From the NCBI GenBank assembly GCA_903839465.1, contig CAIMCI010000273.1, forward strand, positions 1-49,438: a DNA stretch of 49,438 nucleotides, read 5' to 3'. Shown in pieces: positions 18,953 through 27,794 of this stretch. The notes under the pieces were generated by a model, which saw only the letters and a program-made list of their open reading frames with translations, made no database searches and was not told the origin of the DNA. Each line of letters begins with the position of its first letter. Position 1 is the stretch's first letter. The translations under genes were made by a program, and so were the position numbers. This stretch comes from an uncultured Pseudomonadota bacterium (GTDB lineage Bacteria; Pseudomonadota; Gammaproteobacteria; Steroidobacterales; Steroidobacteraceae).

Positions 18953-21451
18953 GTGAAACCAGCCGCCAGCTCATCGAGTTATTGCGCCGCGCGCCTGACG
19001 CCGCTCGTCATAGCCGTATCGTCCGTACTTGCCGCGAGCCTGTCGGCCGAGGCCCAGCAGGCGGCGACCTCCGGCAATCTCGGCCTCGAAGAGATCATCG
19101 TCACGTCACAGAAGCGATCCGAGAACCTGCAGTCGGTGCCGATCAGCATCCAGGCGATCGATGCCAAGAAGCTGACGGACCTGCAGGTAGCGAGCTTCCA
19201 GGACTACGTCCGTTACCTGCCAAGCCTGACAGCCCAGTTTTCCGGTCCGGGTCAGTCCCAGCTGTACATGCGCGGCATCACCAACGGTGGCGACGGCGTC
19301 CGGTCCGGCCCCTCGCCGATGGTCGGCGTCTACCTTGACGAACTGCCCGTGACGACCATCTCCAACAACCTCGACATCCATGTCTATGACATGGCGCGCG
19401 TCGAGGCATTGGCGGGTCCCCAGGGGACGCTCTTCGGCGCGAGTTCACTCGCCGGCACGCTACGCATGATCACGAACAAGCCGGAGATCGGCAGGTTCTC
19501 TGGCAGTGTTGACGTGACCGGTCTCTACCAGACCTCGAGCAACGATTCCGGTGGCAAGCTCGAGGGCTACGTCAACCTGCCTGTCAACGACCAGATGGCG
19601 ATCCGCCTCGTCGGCTGGGCGGAACACGATCCTGGTTACATCAACGTCGTACGCGGGTCGCAGCAGTATTTTCCGACCTCCGGCATCGCCCGCGACAACG
19701 CGCGGCTCGTCGAGCGGGCATCCAACACGACCGACACGGCCGGTGGTCGCGCTGCGCTCAAGTTCAAGCTGAATGACAGCTGGACGATTACGCCGACGCT
19801 GATGGCCCAGAACCAGAAGGCCTATGGCCAGTACGCGTATACGCCGTTTGCCGTCACCACTCAGCCAACCTACGGCGACGGAACTACCGGGGCACCAATG
19901 ACTCTTGGTGGTACCGGCGATCTCAACACGTCGCGGTATTTCCCGGAGATCCACGAAGACAACTGGGTCGCCGGCACGCTGGTCGTCGAGGGCAAGATAG
20001 GCGATTTCGACCTCACCTATTCGGGTGGTTACGTCAAGCGCAACGTCCACGACCTGGTCGATTATTCGGACTATTCGCTCTTCTATGATGTGCACTACGC
20101 CGGTACGCCGGGTTACTACGGCAGCAATTTTGTCGACGCCAAAGGCAAGCTGCTGAATCCGGCCCAGTACGAATACGGTCGCAATCATCTAACCAAGCAG
20201 ACTAACGAAATCCGCCTTGCGACGCCTACTACCTGGCGGCTGCATGGCGTGGTCGGGCTCTTCACGCAGCGCCAGGGCGACGAGCTGCGCTACGGCTATC
20301 AAGTAGCTGGCATCGCGCCCAGCGTCCATGTCGATGGTCAGCCGGATTCCCTCTGGTACGAGCTCGCGTTTCGAACGGACCGTGACACGGCCGCGTTCAC
20401 CGATTGGACGTATGAAGTAACTCCAAAGCTCGCGATCACGGGCGGCATACGCTACTTCCACTACGACAACACGGTCAACGGCTACTTCGGTTTCGGCCTC
20501 AATTACCCGACCCCCGCGTACGGCGGACCGTACGCCGGCGAGAACATTTGCACGACGCCAATCAATGCGACCAGCCCGGACCTGCCCTGCCAGAACCTCG
20601 ATTACCGTGCGACCAAGTCCAGCGAGACTCACCGGGTCAACGTCACCTACAAGTTCGACGACGACAAAATGATGTACGGCACCTGGTCGACGGGCTTCAG
20701 GCCCGGCGGCATCAATCGCATCCCGAGCACGGCAAAGCGCCCGATCGGGCCCTACGAGCCCGACTACCTCACGAACTACGAGGTCGGCGCCAAGACGTCA
20801 TGGTTCGACAACCGGTTGCGTATCAACGGTGCGGTGTTCTACGAGGAGTGGAAGGACGCTCAGTTCGGCTACTCGGGCCCGCAGGGCGTGCAGATCTTCG
20901 TCAACGCCGGCAAGGCCAAGAGCCAGGGCATCGAAGGCGAGGTTCACTGGCGGGCGTCGCACGGGCTGACGCTGACGACCTCGTTCACGCTGACCGACGC
21001 GACGCTCGGTACCGATGTCTGCAAGCGCAACGATCTGCCGTGCTCGGCGAGCAACGATCCGGCCGGCTCGGATCCCCTGCTCGCCCCGAAGGGAACCCGC
21101 CTGCCGGTATCCTCGAAGTTCAAGGGCAACGCGATTGCCCGCTATGAATGGACCGCAGACAACGTTAGCTGGCACTGGCAGCTTGCGGGGGTGTACCAGA
21201 CCGACTCGTACTCCTCGCTGCGTACCAACGAGCGGCAGATCATCGGCCAGCTTCCCGCGTTCGGCACGCTTGATGGCGCGCTTGGCGGAGACTGGGGCAG
21301 CTGGACTGCCGAGTTCTACGTGCAGAATGTTTTCGACCGGCGGGGTGACATCAACCGGTACACGACGTGCGTACCGTCCATCTGCCGGCTCGTCGACGTG
21401 GTTCCGACCAGGCCGCGTCTGCTGGGCCTCGACATCGGCTACAAGTTCTAG
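18953..21451 (+). CDS. TonB-dependent outer-membrane receptor
   Basis: This 832-residue receptor has a signal peptide (basic start, hydrophobic LTPLVIAVSSVLAASLS, cleavage after AEA), then LEEIIVTSQKR, the TonB-box/plug entry, a plug domain (about residues 48-165: NLQSVPISIQAID, RVEALAGPQGTLFGASSLAGTLRMIT), and a beta-barrel. The barrel ends in the aromatic strand GLDIGYKF. It resembles the large IacR/CirA-like family common in Sphingomonads and many Gammaproteobacteria, used for siderophores, sugars or hydrophobic compounds. GTG 18953 is preceded by GGGGGAG. Codon choice is noticeably less GC-biased than in its neighbours. Substrate is not predictable; no TonB/ExbBD or regulator gene is adjacent. 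Confidence 0.92.
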   Translation: MKPAASSSSYCAARLTPLVIAVSSVLAASLSAEAQQAATSGNLGLEEIIVTSQKRSENLQSVPISIQAIDAKKLTDLQVASFQDYVRYLPSLTAQFSGPGQSQLYMRGITNGGDGVRSGPSPMVGVYLDELPVTTISNNLDIHVYDMARVEALAGPQGTLFGASSLAGTLRMITNKPEIGRFSGSVDVTGLYQTSSNDSGGKLEGYVNLPVNDQMAIRLVGWAEHDPGYINVVRGSQQYFPTSGIARDNARLVERASNTTDTAGGRAALKFKLNDSWTITPTLMAQNQKAYGQYAYTPFAVTTQPTYGDGTTGAPMTLGGTGDLNTSRYFPEIHEDNWVAGTLVVEGKIGDFDLTYSGGYVKRNVHDLVDYSDYSLFYDVHYAGTPGYYGSNFVDAKGKLLNPAQYEYGRNHLTKQTNEIRLATPTTWRLHGVVGLFTQRQGDELRYGYQVAGIAPSVHVDGQPDSLWYELAFRTDRDTAAFTDWTYEVTPKLAITGGIRYFHYDNTVNGYFGFGLNYPTPAYGGPYAGENICTTPINATSPDLPCQNLDYRATKSSETHRVNVTYKFDDDKMMYGTWSTGFRPGGINRIPSTAKRPIGPYEPDYLTNYEVGAKTSWFDNRLRINGAVFYEEWKDAQFGYSGPQGVQIFVNAGKAKSQGIEGEVHWRASHGLTLTTSFTLTDATLGTDVCKRNDLPCSASNDPAGSDPLLAPKGTRLPVSSKFKGNAIARYEWTADNVSWHWQLAGVYQTDSYSSLRTNERQIIGQLPAFGTLDGALGGDWGSWTAEFYVQNVFDRRGDINRYTTCVPSICRLVDVVPTRPRLLGLDIGYKF

Positions 21452-21528
21452 CGGCGGATTCGGTCACGTGCCGGACGGCGTACCGATTCACCTCGGTGCG
21501 CCGGCCGGCCGCCTTCACGCGGCCCTGT

Positions 21529-23124
21529 TCAGGCCGACCGGTACGCGGGCGCGCGGCGGGCGCGGGTCGCGCGCTCGTAGGCGTGACCGACGTGCAGCAG
21601 CAACCCGTCGCGCTGGCGTGGCGCGACGAAGATGACGCCGACCGGCAGGTCGCGGATGAAGCCCGCCGGCACGGTCAGGCTCGGGTAGCCGGCGATCGCG
21701 GCGGCCGAACCGATGGCCGGCCAGCCACCGCTGTTCTCGTAGTGATCGCCCCACACCGGTTCGATCAGTTCCGCCGGGCCGTTGCCCGGCGCCATCAGCA
21801 CGTCGACCTTGAACTGGCTGAAAAGGGCCGCCAGACCGTCGCGGTCGGCGGCGCGGTCGAGCGCGGCACGGGCCTTGAGGTAGTCGGGTGAGCGCAGGTC
21901 GCCCTTGGTCTGGGCCTGTTCGAACAGGTCCTGGCCGAAGATCGGCATTTCCTCGGCGGCGTGGCGGCGATTGAACTCGATCAGGTCGGCGAGCGTGCTG
22001 ACGCCCACCTTGCCGCGGACCCGCCCGAGGTAGGCGTTGATCGCGTCCTTGAACTCCCACAGGAGGACGCCGAATTCGTCGTCCGCGACGCTGGCGAGCG
22101 GCTTCGGTTCCCTGACCTCGACGACGATCGCCCCTTCGGCCTTGAGGACCCGCTGCCAGTCCTCCCAGGCCCTGACGACCTCGAGGTGCGCCGAGGCGGG
22201 TGGCGCCACGACACCGATCCTGAGGCCCCTGACCCTGAACTCCTCCAGGCTCGCCGGGGTCGCCGGCCGGTCGAGCGGCCGCTCGGCAATGGCACCGAGC
22301 AGCAGCGCCGCATCGGTGACCGAGCGCGTCATCGGTCCGGCCGTGTCCTGGCGCGGACTGATCGGCACGACGCCCACCCCGCTGACGAGGCCGAGCGTCG
22401 GCTTCATGCCGACGAGGCCGCAGATCGAGGCGGGCGCCAGCACGGAACCGTCGGTTTCGGTGCCGATCGCACCGGCACAGAGGCTCGCCGCGGCCGCGGC
22501 GGCCGGTCCGGCACTCGACCCCGACGGGTTGCGGCGGACATCGTAGGGGTTGCGCGTCTGGCCGCCCACACCGCTCCAGCCACTGACCGAGTGCACGGAG
22601 CGGAAATTGGCCCACTCGCTCATGTTGGCCTTGCCGAGGACGACGGCACCGGCGGCGCGCAGGCGGGCGGCGAGCGGTGCATCGGCATCGTGGCGTGCGG
22701 TGGCGAGCGCCAGCGAGCCGGCCGTGGTCGGCAGCGGGTCGAGCGTCTCGATGTTGTCCATGACGAGGACCGGCAGGCCGTGCAGCGGGCCGCGCACCCG
22801 GCCGGCGCGCCGCTCCTCGTCGAGCGCCCTGGCGATGGCAAGCGCGTTCGGGTTGGTGGCGATCACCGAGCGCAGGGTGGGGCCCGCCCGGTCGACGCTG
22901 TCGATGCGGGCGAGGTAGGCGAGCGTCAGTGACGCCGAGGACGCCGTACCTGCCGCCAGGGCCGCGGCAAGCTCGGCGAAGCTCTTCTCCACGACGTCGA
23001 TCGACGCCGCCAGGCGGGTCTCGTCCGCCGAAGGAGGCGGGATGTCGCTCGCAGCGGTCGCACCCGCGAGCCCGAGCGTGAGAGATGCAACGCCGGTGTG
23101 GCCGAGAAATTCGCGTCGTTTCAT
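21529..23124 (-). CDS. Tat-exported amidase-signature protein with Lys-to-Met substitution
   Basis: This 531-residue protein begins MKRREFLGHTG, a twin-arginine signal, so it is likely exported folded. It matches peptide-amidase-like members of the amidase signature family: GPLHGLPVLV, PTTAGSLAL, NMSEWANFRS, GGQTRNPY and QDTAGPM. The Ser-cisSer-Lys triad is normally Lys in a KDNI motif, a Ser in GSSxG, and Ser in GTETDGS. Here Ser203 and Ser227 are present but the lysine position reads MDNIE with Met122 (codon at 22761-22759). Either the enzyme is inactive, or it works differently, or the base is an error. The gene converges on the TonB-dependent receptor and diverges from the acyl-CoA dehydrogenase gene. 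Confidence 0.9.
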   Translation of the reverse strand: MKRREFLGHTGVASLTLGLAGATAASDIPPPSADETRLAASIDVVEKSFAELAAALAAGTASSASLTLAYLARIDSVDRAGPTLRSVIATNPNALAIARALDEERRAGRVRGPLHGLPVLVMDNIETLDPLPTTAGSLALATARHDADAPLAARLRAAGAVVLGKANMSEWANFRSVHSVSGWSGVGGQTRNPYDVRRNPSGSSAGPAAAAAASLCAGAIGTETDGSVLAPASICGLVGMKPTLGLVSGVGVVPISPRQDTAGPMTRSVTDAALLLGAIAERPLDRPATPASLEEFRVRGLRIGVVAPPASAHLEVVRAWEDWQRVLKAEGAIVVEVREPKPLASVADDEFGVLLWEFKDAINAYLGRVRGKVGVSTLADLIEFNRRHAAEEMPIFGQDLFEQAQTKGDLRSPDYLKARAALDRAADRDGLAALFSQFKVDVLMAPGNGPAELIEPVWGDHYENSGGWPAIGSAAAIAGYPSLTVPAGFIRDLPVGVIFVAPRQRDGLLLHVGHAYERATRARRAPAYRSA

Positions 23125-23203
23125 GCCTGGGGTTCCGCGGTCGCCTGAGTGGGCCGATAATGGCACGGCACGCGAAGTGCGCCAACGCATTGCCGGAGAG
23201 CCG

Positions 23204-24337
23204 ATGGTCCTGACCGAGCAGCAAAGGCAGGTGCGCGACGCGGCGGCGGAGTACGTACGTCGCGCCATCGCGCCCCGCACCCGGGAATTCGAGGCGGCGG
23301 GGGCGATTCCGGCGGACGTGCTCGCCGAAATGGGCGCACTCGGCTTCCTCGGCATGACGGTCGCCGCGGAGCACGGCGGCGCGGGCCTCGACTACGTCAG
23401 TTACGCGCTCGCGCTCATCGAGATCGCGGCCGGCGACGGCGGACTGTCGACGCTGATGAGCGTCAATAACGCACCGGTCTGCGCGATCCTCGAGTCGACG
23501 GCCAGTCCGGCCCAGCAGGCGCGATACCTCCGGGCACTCGCCGGCGGGACGATGATCGGCGCCTTCGCCCTGACCGAACCGCAGGCCGGATCCGATGCCT
23601 CGGCATTGCGCACGACCGCCCGCCGTGACGGTGACGGCTACGTGCTCAACGGCACCAAGCAGTTCATCACCTCGGCGCGGACGGCCTCGGTCACGATCGT
23701 GTTCGCGGTGACCGATCCGGCGGCCGGCAAGCGCGGCATCTCGGCCTTCCTGGTGCCGAGGGGAACGGCCGGACTGAAGCTGGCGCGGCTCGAGGACAAG
23801 CTGGGGCAGGCCTCGTCCGATACCGGCCAGCTGCTGTTCGAGGACTGCCGGATACCGGCCGATCACCTGCTCGGCGGCGAGGGCGACGGCTACCGGATCG
23901 CCTTGGCGAACCTCGAGAGCGGCCGGATCGGCCTTGCGGCGCAGAGCATCGGCATGGCGCGCGCCGCGCTCGATGCAGCGATCGCGTACGCACGCGAGCG
24001 GGAAGTGTTCGGCAAGGTGCTCTTCGAGCAGCAGGCCGTCGCCTTCAGGCTCGCGGACCTCGCGGCCCGCCTCGAGGCGGCAACGCAGCTGACGCTGCAC
24101 GCGGCGGCGCTCAAAGACGCCGGCGAGCGCTGCCTGAAGGAAGCGAGCATGGCCAAGCTCATCGCCTCGGAGACCGCCGAAGCCGTCTGCAGCGGGGCGT
24201 TACAGACGTTCGGCGGCTACGGCTATGTCCGAGATTTCATCGTCGAGAAACTGTATCGCGACGTGCGCGTCTGCCAGATCTACGAGGGCACGTCCGACGT
24301 CCAGCGGCTGGTAATCGCCCGCGAGCTGCGCGGCTGA
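23204..24337 (+). CDS. Acyl-CoA dehydrogenase (short/medium-chain type)
   Basis: This 377-residue flavoprotein carries all the family blocks: LTEPQAGSD (substrate/FAD contacts), FITSART, and the C-terminal FGGYGYVRDF and QIYEGTSDVQR, in which Glu361 is the usual catalytic base of butyryl/short-chain acyl-CoA dehydrogenases. It dehydrogenates an acyl-CoA to the trans-2-enoyl-CoA, passing electrons to ETF. The glutamate position distinguishes it from the isovaleryl-CoA dehydrogenase elsewhere in this window. GGAGAG lies before ATG 23204. It could act on isobutyryl- or 2-methylbutyryl-CoA made by the bkd complex, but chain specificity is not readable here. Confidence 0.93.
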   Translation: MVLTEQQRQVRDAAAEYVRRAIAPRTREFEAAGAIPADVLAEMGALGFLGMTVAAEHGGAGLDYVSYALALIEIAAGDGGLSTLMSVNNAPVCAILESTASPAQQARYLRALAGGTMIGAFALTEPQAGSDASALRTTARRDGDGYVLNGTKQFITSARTASVTIVFAVTDPAAGKRGISAFLVPRGTAGLKLARLEDKLGQASSDTGQLLFEDCRIPADHLLGGEGDGYRIALANLESGRIGLAAQSIGMARAALDAAIAYAREREVFGKVLFEQQAVAFRLADLAARLEAATQLTLHAAALKDAGERCLKEASMAKLIASETAEAVCSGALQTFGGYGYVRDFIVEKLYRDVRVCQIYEGTSDVQRLVIARELRG

Positions 24338-24409
24338 ATGCTCCGGCTTGAAGCGCCGATGCGTGCGGCGCAAGCTCGGCGAATCGGAACACGAAAGGAG
24401 CGAGCGCGG

Positions 24410-25168
24410 ATGCGGCGACCGGCTTGGGCTTGGTATCTTTTCGCTCTGCTCGCGGTCGTGCCGGGCGCCGCCCTGGCCGCCGACGTGCTCGCCGGCAGGG
24501 CGGTCCTGCCGGAGCGGGCCTCGCTTCCGGCCGGCAGCCAGTTCGAGGTCGCCTTCGTCGATCTGGCCGCGCTCGACGAGGACGAGCGGGTCCTCGGCAG
24601 CCTGCGCGTCGACAACCCGGTGCTGCCGCTGCATTTCACGGTGCCGTTTGACCGCTCGCGGCTGACGCCGGCGCACCGCTACGTCCTGCGCGCCGTCGTG
24701 CACGAGAACGGCGTGCTGGTCTACGCCGGCGAGAAGCCGGTGGCCGCACGCGGCCCCTTCGCCCCGCTGACCGTGGCACTGGCCGCAGCGGAGGCGCCGC
24801 CGCCGGCGACGGCGGCCGCGCCCGTGCTCCTCGTGCGCAGCGAGTGGCGCGCGGTGGAGCTCGACGGCGAGAAGCTCAAGGACGGTGAATCGGCGCCCAC
24901 ACTCGCCTTTGCCGAGGACGGGCGCGTCAGCGGCTTTGCCGGCTGCAATCGCCTGATGGGTCATTACGAGCTCGCCGAGCCGGCACTGAAAGTGAGCGCG
25001 GTCGGCCTGACGCGCATGGCCTGCCCGGCACCGGCGATGACCCTCGAAGGCCGCTTCGTCGCCGCGCTCGCCGCGGTCACCGCGGTCCGGTCCGCCACCG
25101 AGCAGCTGGAATTGCGCGACGCAGCCGGTACCGTCCGGCTTCGGCTCGAGGCGCGCCACGCTCACTAG
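24410..25168 (+). CDS. YbaY-META two-domain envelope protein
   Basis: This 252-residue exported protein has a signal peptide (RRPAWAWYLFALLAVVPGAALA) and then a YbaY-like domain (about residues 27-125: VLAGRAVLPERASLPAGSQFEVAFVDL and YVLRAVVHENGVLVY). An Ala/Pro linker leads to a META/HslJ domain (about 142-245) with GFAGCNRLMGHYE and LTRMACP, whose two cysteines are typical of META. Such pairs are found in periplasmic or outer-membrane-linked proteins connected with stress or novobiocin resistance (HslJ); the activity is unknown. AAAGGAG before ATG 24410 fixes the start; the frame opens at 24338, directly after the acyl-CoA dehydrogenase stop. No lipobox cysteine is visible. Confidence 0.8.
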   Translation: MRRPAWAWYLFALLAVVPGAALAADVLAGRAVLPERASLPAGSQFEVAFVDLAALDEDERVLGSLRVDNPVLPLHFTVPFDRSRLTPAHRYVLRAVVHENGVLVYAGEKPVAARGPFAPLTVALAAAEAPPPATAAAPVLLVRSEWRAVELDGEKLKDGESAPTLAFAEDGRVSGFAGCNRLMGHYELAEPALKVSAVGLTRMACPAPAMTLEGRFVAALAAVTAVRSATEQLELRDAAGTVRLRLEARHAH

Positions 25169-25284
25169 GCGCGTGCTGCGGCGCGGCTAATGCGTTGCAG
25201 CAAGCGCCCCGCACGGCGAATGGCAAACACGCCGCCGGCATAGGGCACAATGCACGGGCGTTCCCTGGAGCTTGGAGTACTGCG

Positions 25285-26031
25285 ATGACCGTGACACGAC
25301 GCGTGGCCTACGTGACCGGAGGAATGGGTGGTATCGGAACCTCCCTGTGCAAGCGCCTGGCGCAGGCGGGACACATTGTCGTGGCCGGCTGCGGCCCGGG
25401 TTCGTCGCGTCGCGAGCGCTGGATCGCCGAGATGCGCGCCCAGGGCTTCGACGTCCACGCCTCCGAAGGCAACGTCGCCGACTGGGATTCGACCAAGGCG
25501 GCGTTCGACCGTGTACGCGCCGAGATCGGCGAGGTCGACGTGCTCGTCAACAACGCCGGCATCACCCGCGATGGCGTCTTCCGCAAGATGACGCAGGAAC
25601 AGTGGCGCAGCGTGATCGACACCAACCTGAACAGCCTGTTCAACGTCACCAAGCAGGTCATCGACGGCATGCTGGACAGGGGCTGGGGCCGCGTCATCAA
25701 CATCTCGTCCGTCAACGGCCAGAAGGGGCAGTTCGGGCAGACCAACTACTCGACGGCCAAGGCGGGCATCCACGGTTTCACGATGTCCCTTGCCCAGGAA
25801 GTGGCGTCGAAAGGCGTCACGGTCAATACGGTATCGCCCGGCTATGTCGGCACCGACATGGTGAAGGCCGTGAAGCCGGAAGTGCTCGACAAGATCGTCG
25901 CGACCATACCGGTGCGCCGGCTCGGCACGCCCGAGGAAATCGCCTCGATCGTCGCCTGGCTTGCCTCCGACGAGGGCGCCTATGCGACCGGTGGCGACTT
26001 CTCGCTGAACGGCGGCCTGCACATGCACTGA
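25285..26031 (+). CDS. phbB: Acetoacetyl-CoA reductase
   Basis: This 248-residue short-chain dehydrogenase matches PhbB/PhaB throughout: VTGGMGGIGTSLCKRLA (NADPH loop), NNAGITRD, the catalytic Ser-Tyr-Lys in INISSVNGQKGQFGQTNYSTAKAG, and the terminal LNGGLHMH. It reduces acetoacetyl-CoA to (R)-3-hydroxybutyryl-CoA for polyhydroxybutyrate synthesis. No thiolase or PHB synthase gene is adjacent, so the gene is a lone copy. GGAG sequences precede ATG 25285; an in-frame extension to 25195 is unlikely. Ketogenic flux from leucine would supply its substrate. Confidence 0.92.
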   Translation: MTVTRRVAYVTGGMGGIGTSLCKRLAQAGHIVVAGCGPGSSRRERWIAEMRAQGFDVHASEGNVADWDSTKAAFDRVRAEIGEVDVLVNNAGITRDGVFRKMTQEQWRSVIDTNLNSLFNVTKQVIDGMLDRGWGRVINISSVNGQKGQFGQTNYSTAKAGIHGFTMSLAQEVASKGVTVNTVSPGYVGTDMVKAVKPEVLDKIVATIPVRRLGTPEEIASIVAWLASDEGAYATGGDFSLNGGLHMH

Positions 26032-26248
26032 GCCCCGGGTCTCCCCCGGGCCCGGGTGCGCGCCTGTCGGCGGCCGGCGATGGGCAGCCGGGGTCCCCTG
26101 CGGCGTTCGCGACGCGGTTGGCGACTCACAAGGCCGGCGCGCGCCGCGCGCGACCGGCGCGACCCGTCCGAGCGGCCGGCCGCTACCCTGTGTCAAAATG
26201 CGCGCGACAGCGTGTCTCCCCCAGTCCTTAAGGATCCCGACTACCGTC

Positions 26249-27781
26249 ATGCGCACCCACCGATGGCTTTCCTTCCTGCCGGCGCCTGCCCGCCTGGCCG
26301 CACTGCTGGCATGCGCGACCCTGGCGGCACCGGGCGCCGGTGCGGCCACCGATCCGCTCGAGAATGGCGTGGTCAAGGTCTTCACCACCATGCGCCTGCC
26401 CGACCCGCACAAGCCGTGGGCAAAGCAGGCGCCATCCGAGGTCACGGGCTCGGGTGTCGTCATCGAGGGCAACCGGATCCTGACCAACGCCCATGTCGTC
26501 CTCTACGCGAGCCAGGTGCAGATCCAGGCCAACCAGGCCGGCGACAAGCTGAGCGCATCGGTCGTGGCGATTGCCCCGGGCATCGATCTGGCCGTGCTCA
26601 AGGTGGACGATCCCGCGTTCTTCAAGACGCATCCGCCGGTTCCGCGGGCGAGCCGGCTGCCGGAGATCAAGGATGCGGTGCTGGCCTACGGCTATCCGAC
26701 CGGGGGTTCGGCGCTGTCGATCACCAAGGGCATCGTCTCGCGCATCGAATTCGTCAGCTACGGCTACCCGACCTCGGGACTGCGCATCCAGATCGACGCG
26801 GCGATCAATCCGGGCAACAGCGGTGGCCCGGCCATTGCCGACTCGCAGATGATCGGCCTCGCGTTCAGCCACCTCGGCGAAGCGCAGAACATCGGCTACA
26901 TCATTCCCAACGAAGAGATCGAGCTCTTCCTCAAGGACGTCGCCGACGGTCGCTACGACGGCAAGCCGGGACTGCGGGCGGAGCTGCAGACACTGGAGAA
27001 TCCAGCGCTGCGCGACTTCCTGCACCTCGACAAGAGCGTCTCCGGTATCGTCGTGCGCCGTGACTACCGCATGGACCAGCCGGGCGGCCTCAAGCAGTGG
27101 GACGTCATCACCCGCATCGCCGATACCCCGGTCGATGACCAGGGCATGATCAAGCTCGGCGACAACCTGCGCGTCAGCTTCCTCTACCTCGTGCAGACGG
27201 TCGCCCGGGACGACAAGGTGCCACTGACCGTCGTGCGCTCCGGCAAGACGCTGAGCCTGCAGGTGCCGGCGGCGAAGGATGCGCCGCTCCTGATACCCGA
27301 CACCAAGGGCGCCTACCCGCCGTACTTCATCTACGGCCCGCTGGTGTTCTCGGCCGCCAACAGCACCTTCGCCGCGTCGATGACCGGCAACGCGCAGGTT
27401 GCGGCACTCCTGTCGTTCCTCGGCAGTCCGCTCGTGACCCGGCGCGGTGATGCGCCTGGCGTCGACCGGCAGGAACTGGTCGTGGTCACCTCGCCGTTCT
27501 TTCCGCACAAGGTCGCCAAGGGCTACGGCAACCCCGGCGGCTCGGTCGTCTATTCCGTCAACGGCACCCGCATCCGCAGCCTGAAGCACCTGGTCGAGAC
27601 GCTGCGTGACCTGAAGGACGAGTACGTGGTTTTCGAGTTCGAGCACCGCGAGAGCGAGGTGCTGGTCTTTCCGCGCAAGGAACTCGTGGCCTCGACTGAG
27701 GAGATCCTGACGGATAACGGCGTGCGCGCCCAGGCATCCCCGGAGCTCCTTTCCGTCTGGAACGGGACGCCGGCGAAGTAG
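26249..27781 (+). CDS. Periplasmic Deg-like trypsin-family serine protease
   Basis: This 510-residue S1 protease has a signal peptide (about residues 1-33) and the HtrA/Deg catalytic triad: His82 in LTNAHVV, Asp113 in GIDLAVLK, Ser191 in NPGNSGGP. A PDZ-like domain follows (about 235-335; SGIVVRRDYRMDQPGGLKQWDVITRIADTPV), then a long C-terminal part (about 336-505) resembling the second PDZ-like region of plant/cyanobacterial-type Deg proteases rather than E. coli DegP. It should degrade or process misfolded envelope proteins. ATG 26249 is chosen for the signal peptide; an ATG at 26198 would add 17 residues. The 217-bp region upstream is very GC-rich and shows no clear promoter. Confidence 0.87.
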   Translation: MRTHRWLSFLPAPARLAALLACATLAAPGAGAATDPLENGVVKVFTTMRLPDPHKPWAKQAPSEVTGSGVVIEGNRILTNAHVVLYASQVQIQANQAGDKLSASVVAIAPGIDLAVLKVDDPAFFKTHPPVPRASRLPEIKDAVLAYGYPTGGSALSITKGIVSRIEFVSYGYPTSGLRIQIDAAINPGNSGGPAIADSQMIGLAFSHLGEAQNIGYIIPNEEIELFLKDVADGRYDGKPGLRAELQTLENPALRDFLHLDKSVSGIVVRRDYRMDQPGGLKQWDVITRIADTPVDDQGMIKLGDNLRVSFLYLVQTVARDDKVPLTVVRSGKTLSLQVPAAKDAPLLIPDTKGAYPPYFIYGPLVFSAANSTFAASMTGNAQVAALLSFLGSPLVTRRGDAPGVDRQELVVVTSPFFPHKVAKGYGNPGGSVVYSVNGTRIRSLKHLVETLRDLKDEYVVFEFEHRESEVLVFPRKELVASTEEILTDNGVRAQASPELLSVWNGTPAK

Positions 27782-27794
27782 TGGCCCTCGCCGG

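Noticed and set aside
21452-21528. Hairpin between the TonB-dependent receptor and amidase genes
   Set aside because: Only a five-base ACCGA/TCGGT stem and a CGGCCGG run are present; too weak to call a terminator.
26032-26248. GC-rich inverted stretches (CCCGGG repeats) after phbB as a terminator or small RNA
   Set aside because: Only short CCCGGG elements with mismatched arms and no T-run were found; nothing beyond base composition.
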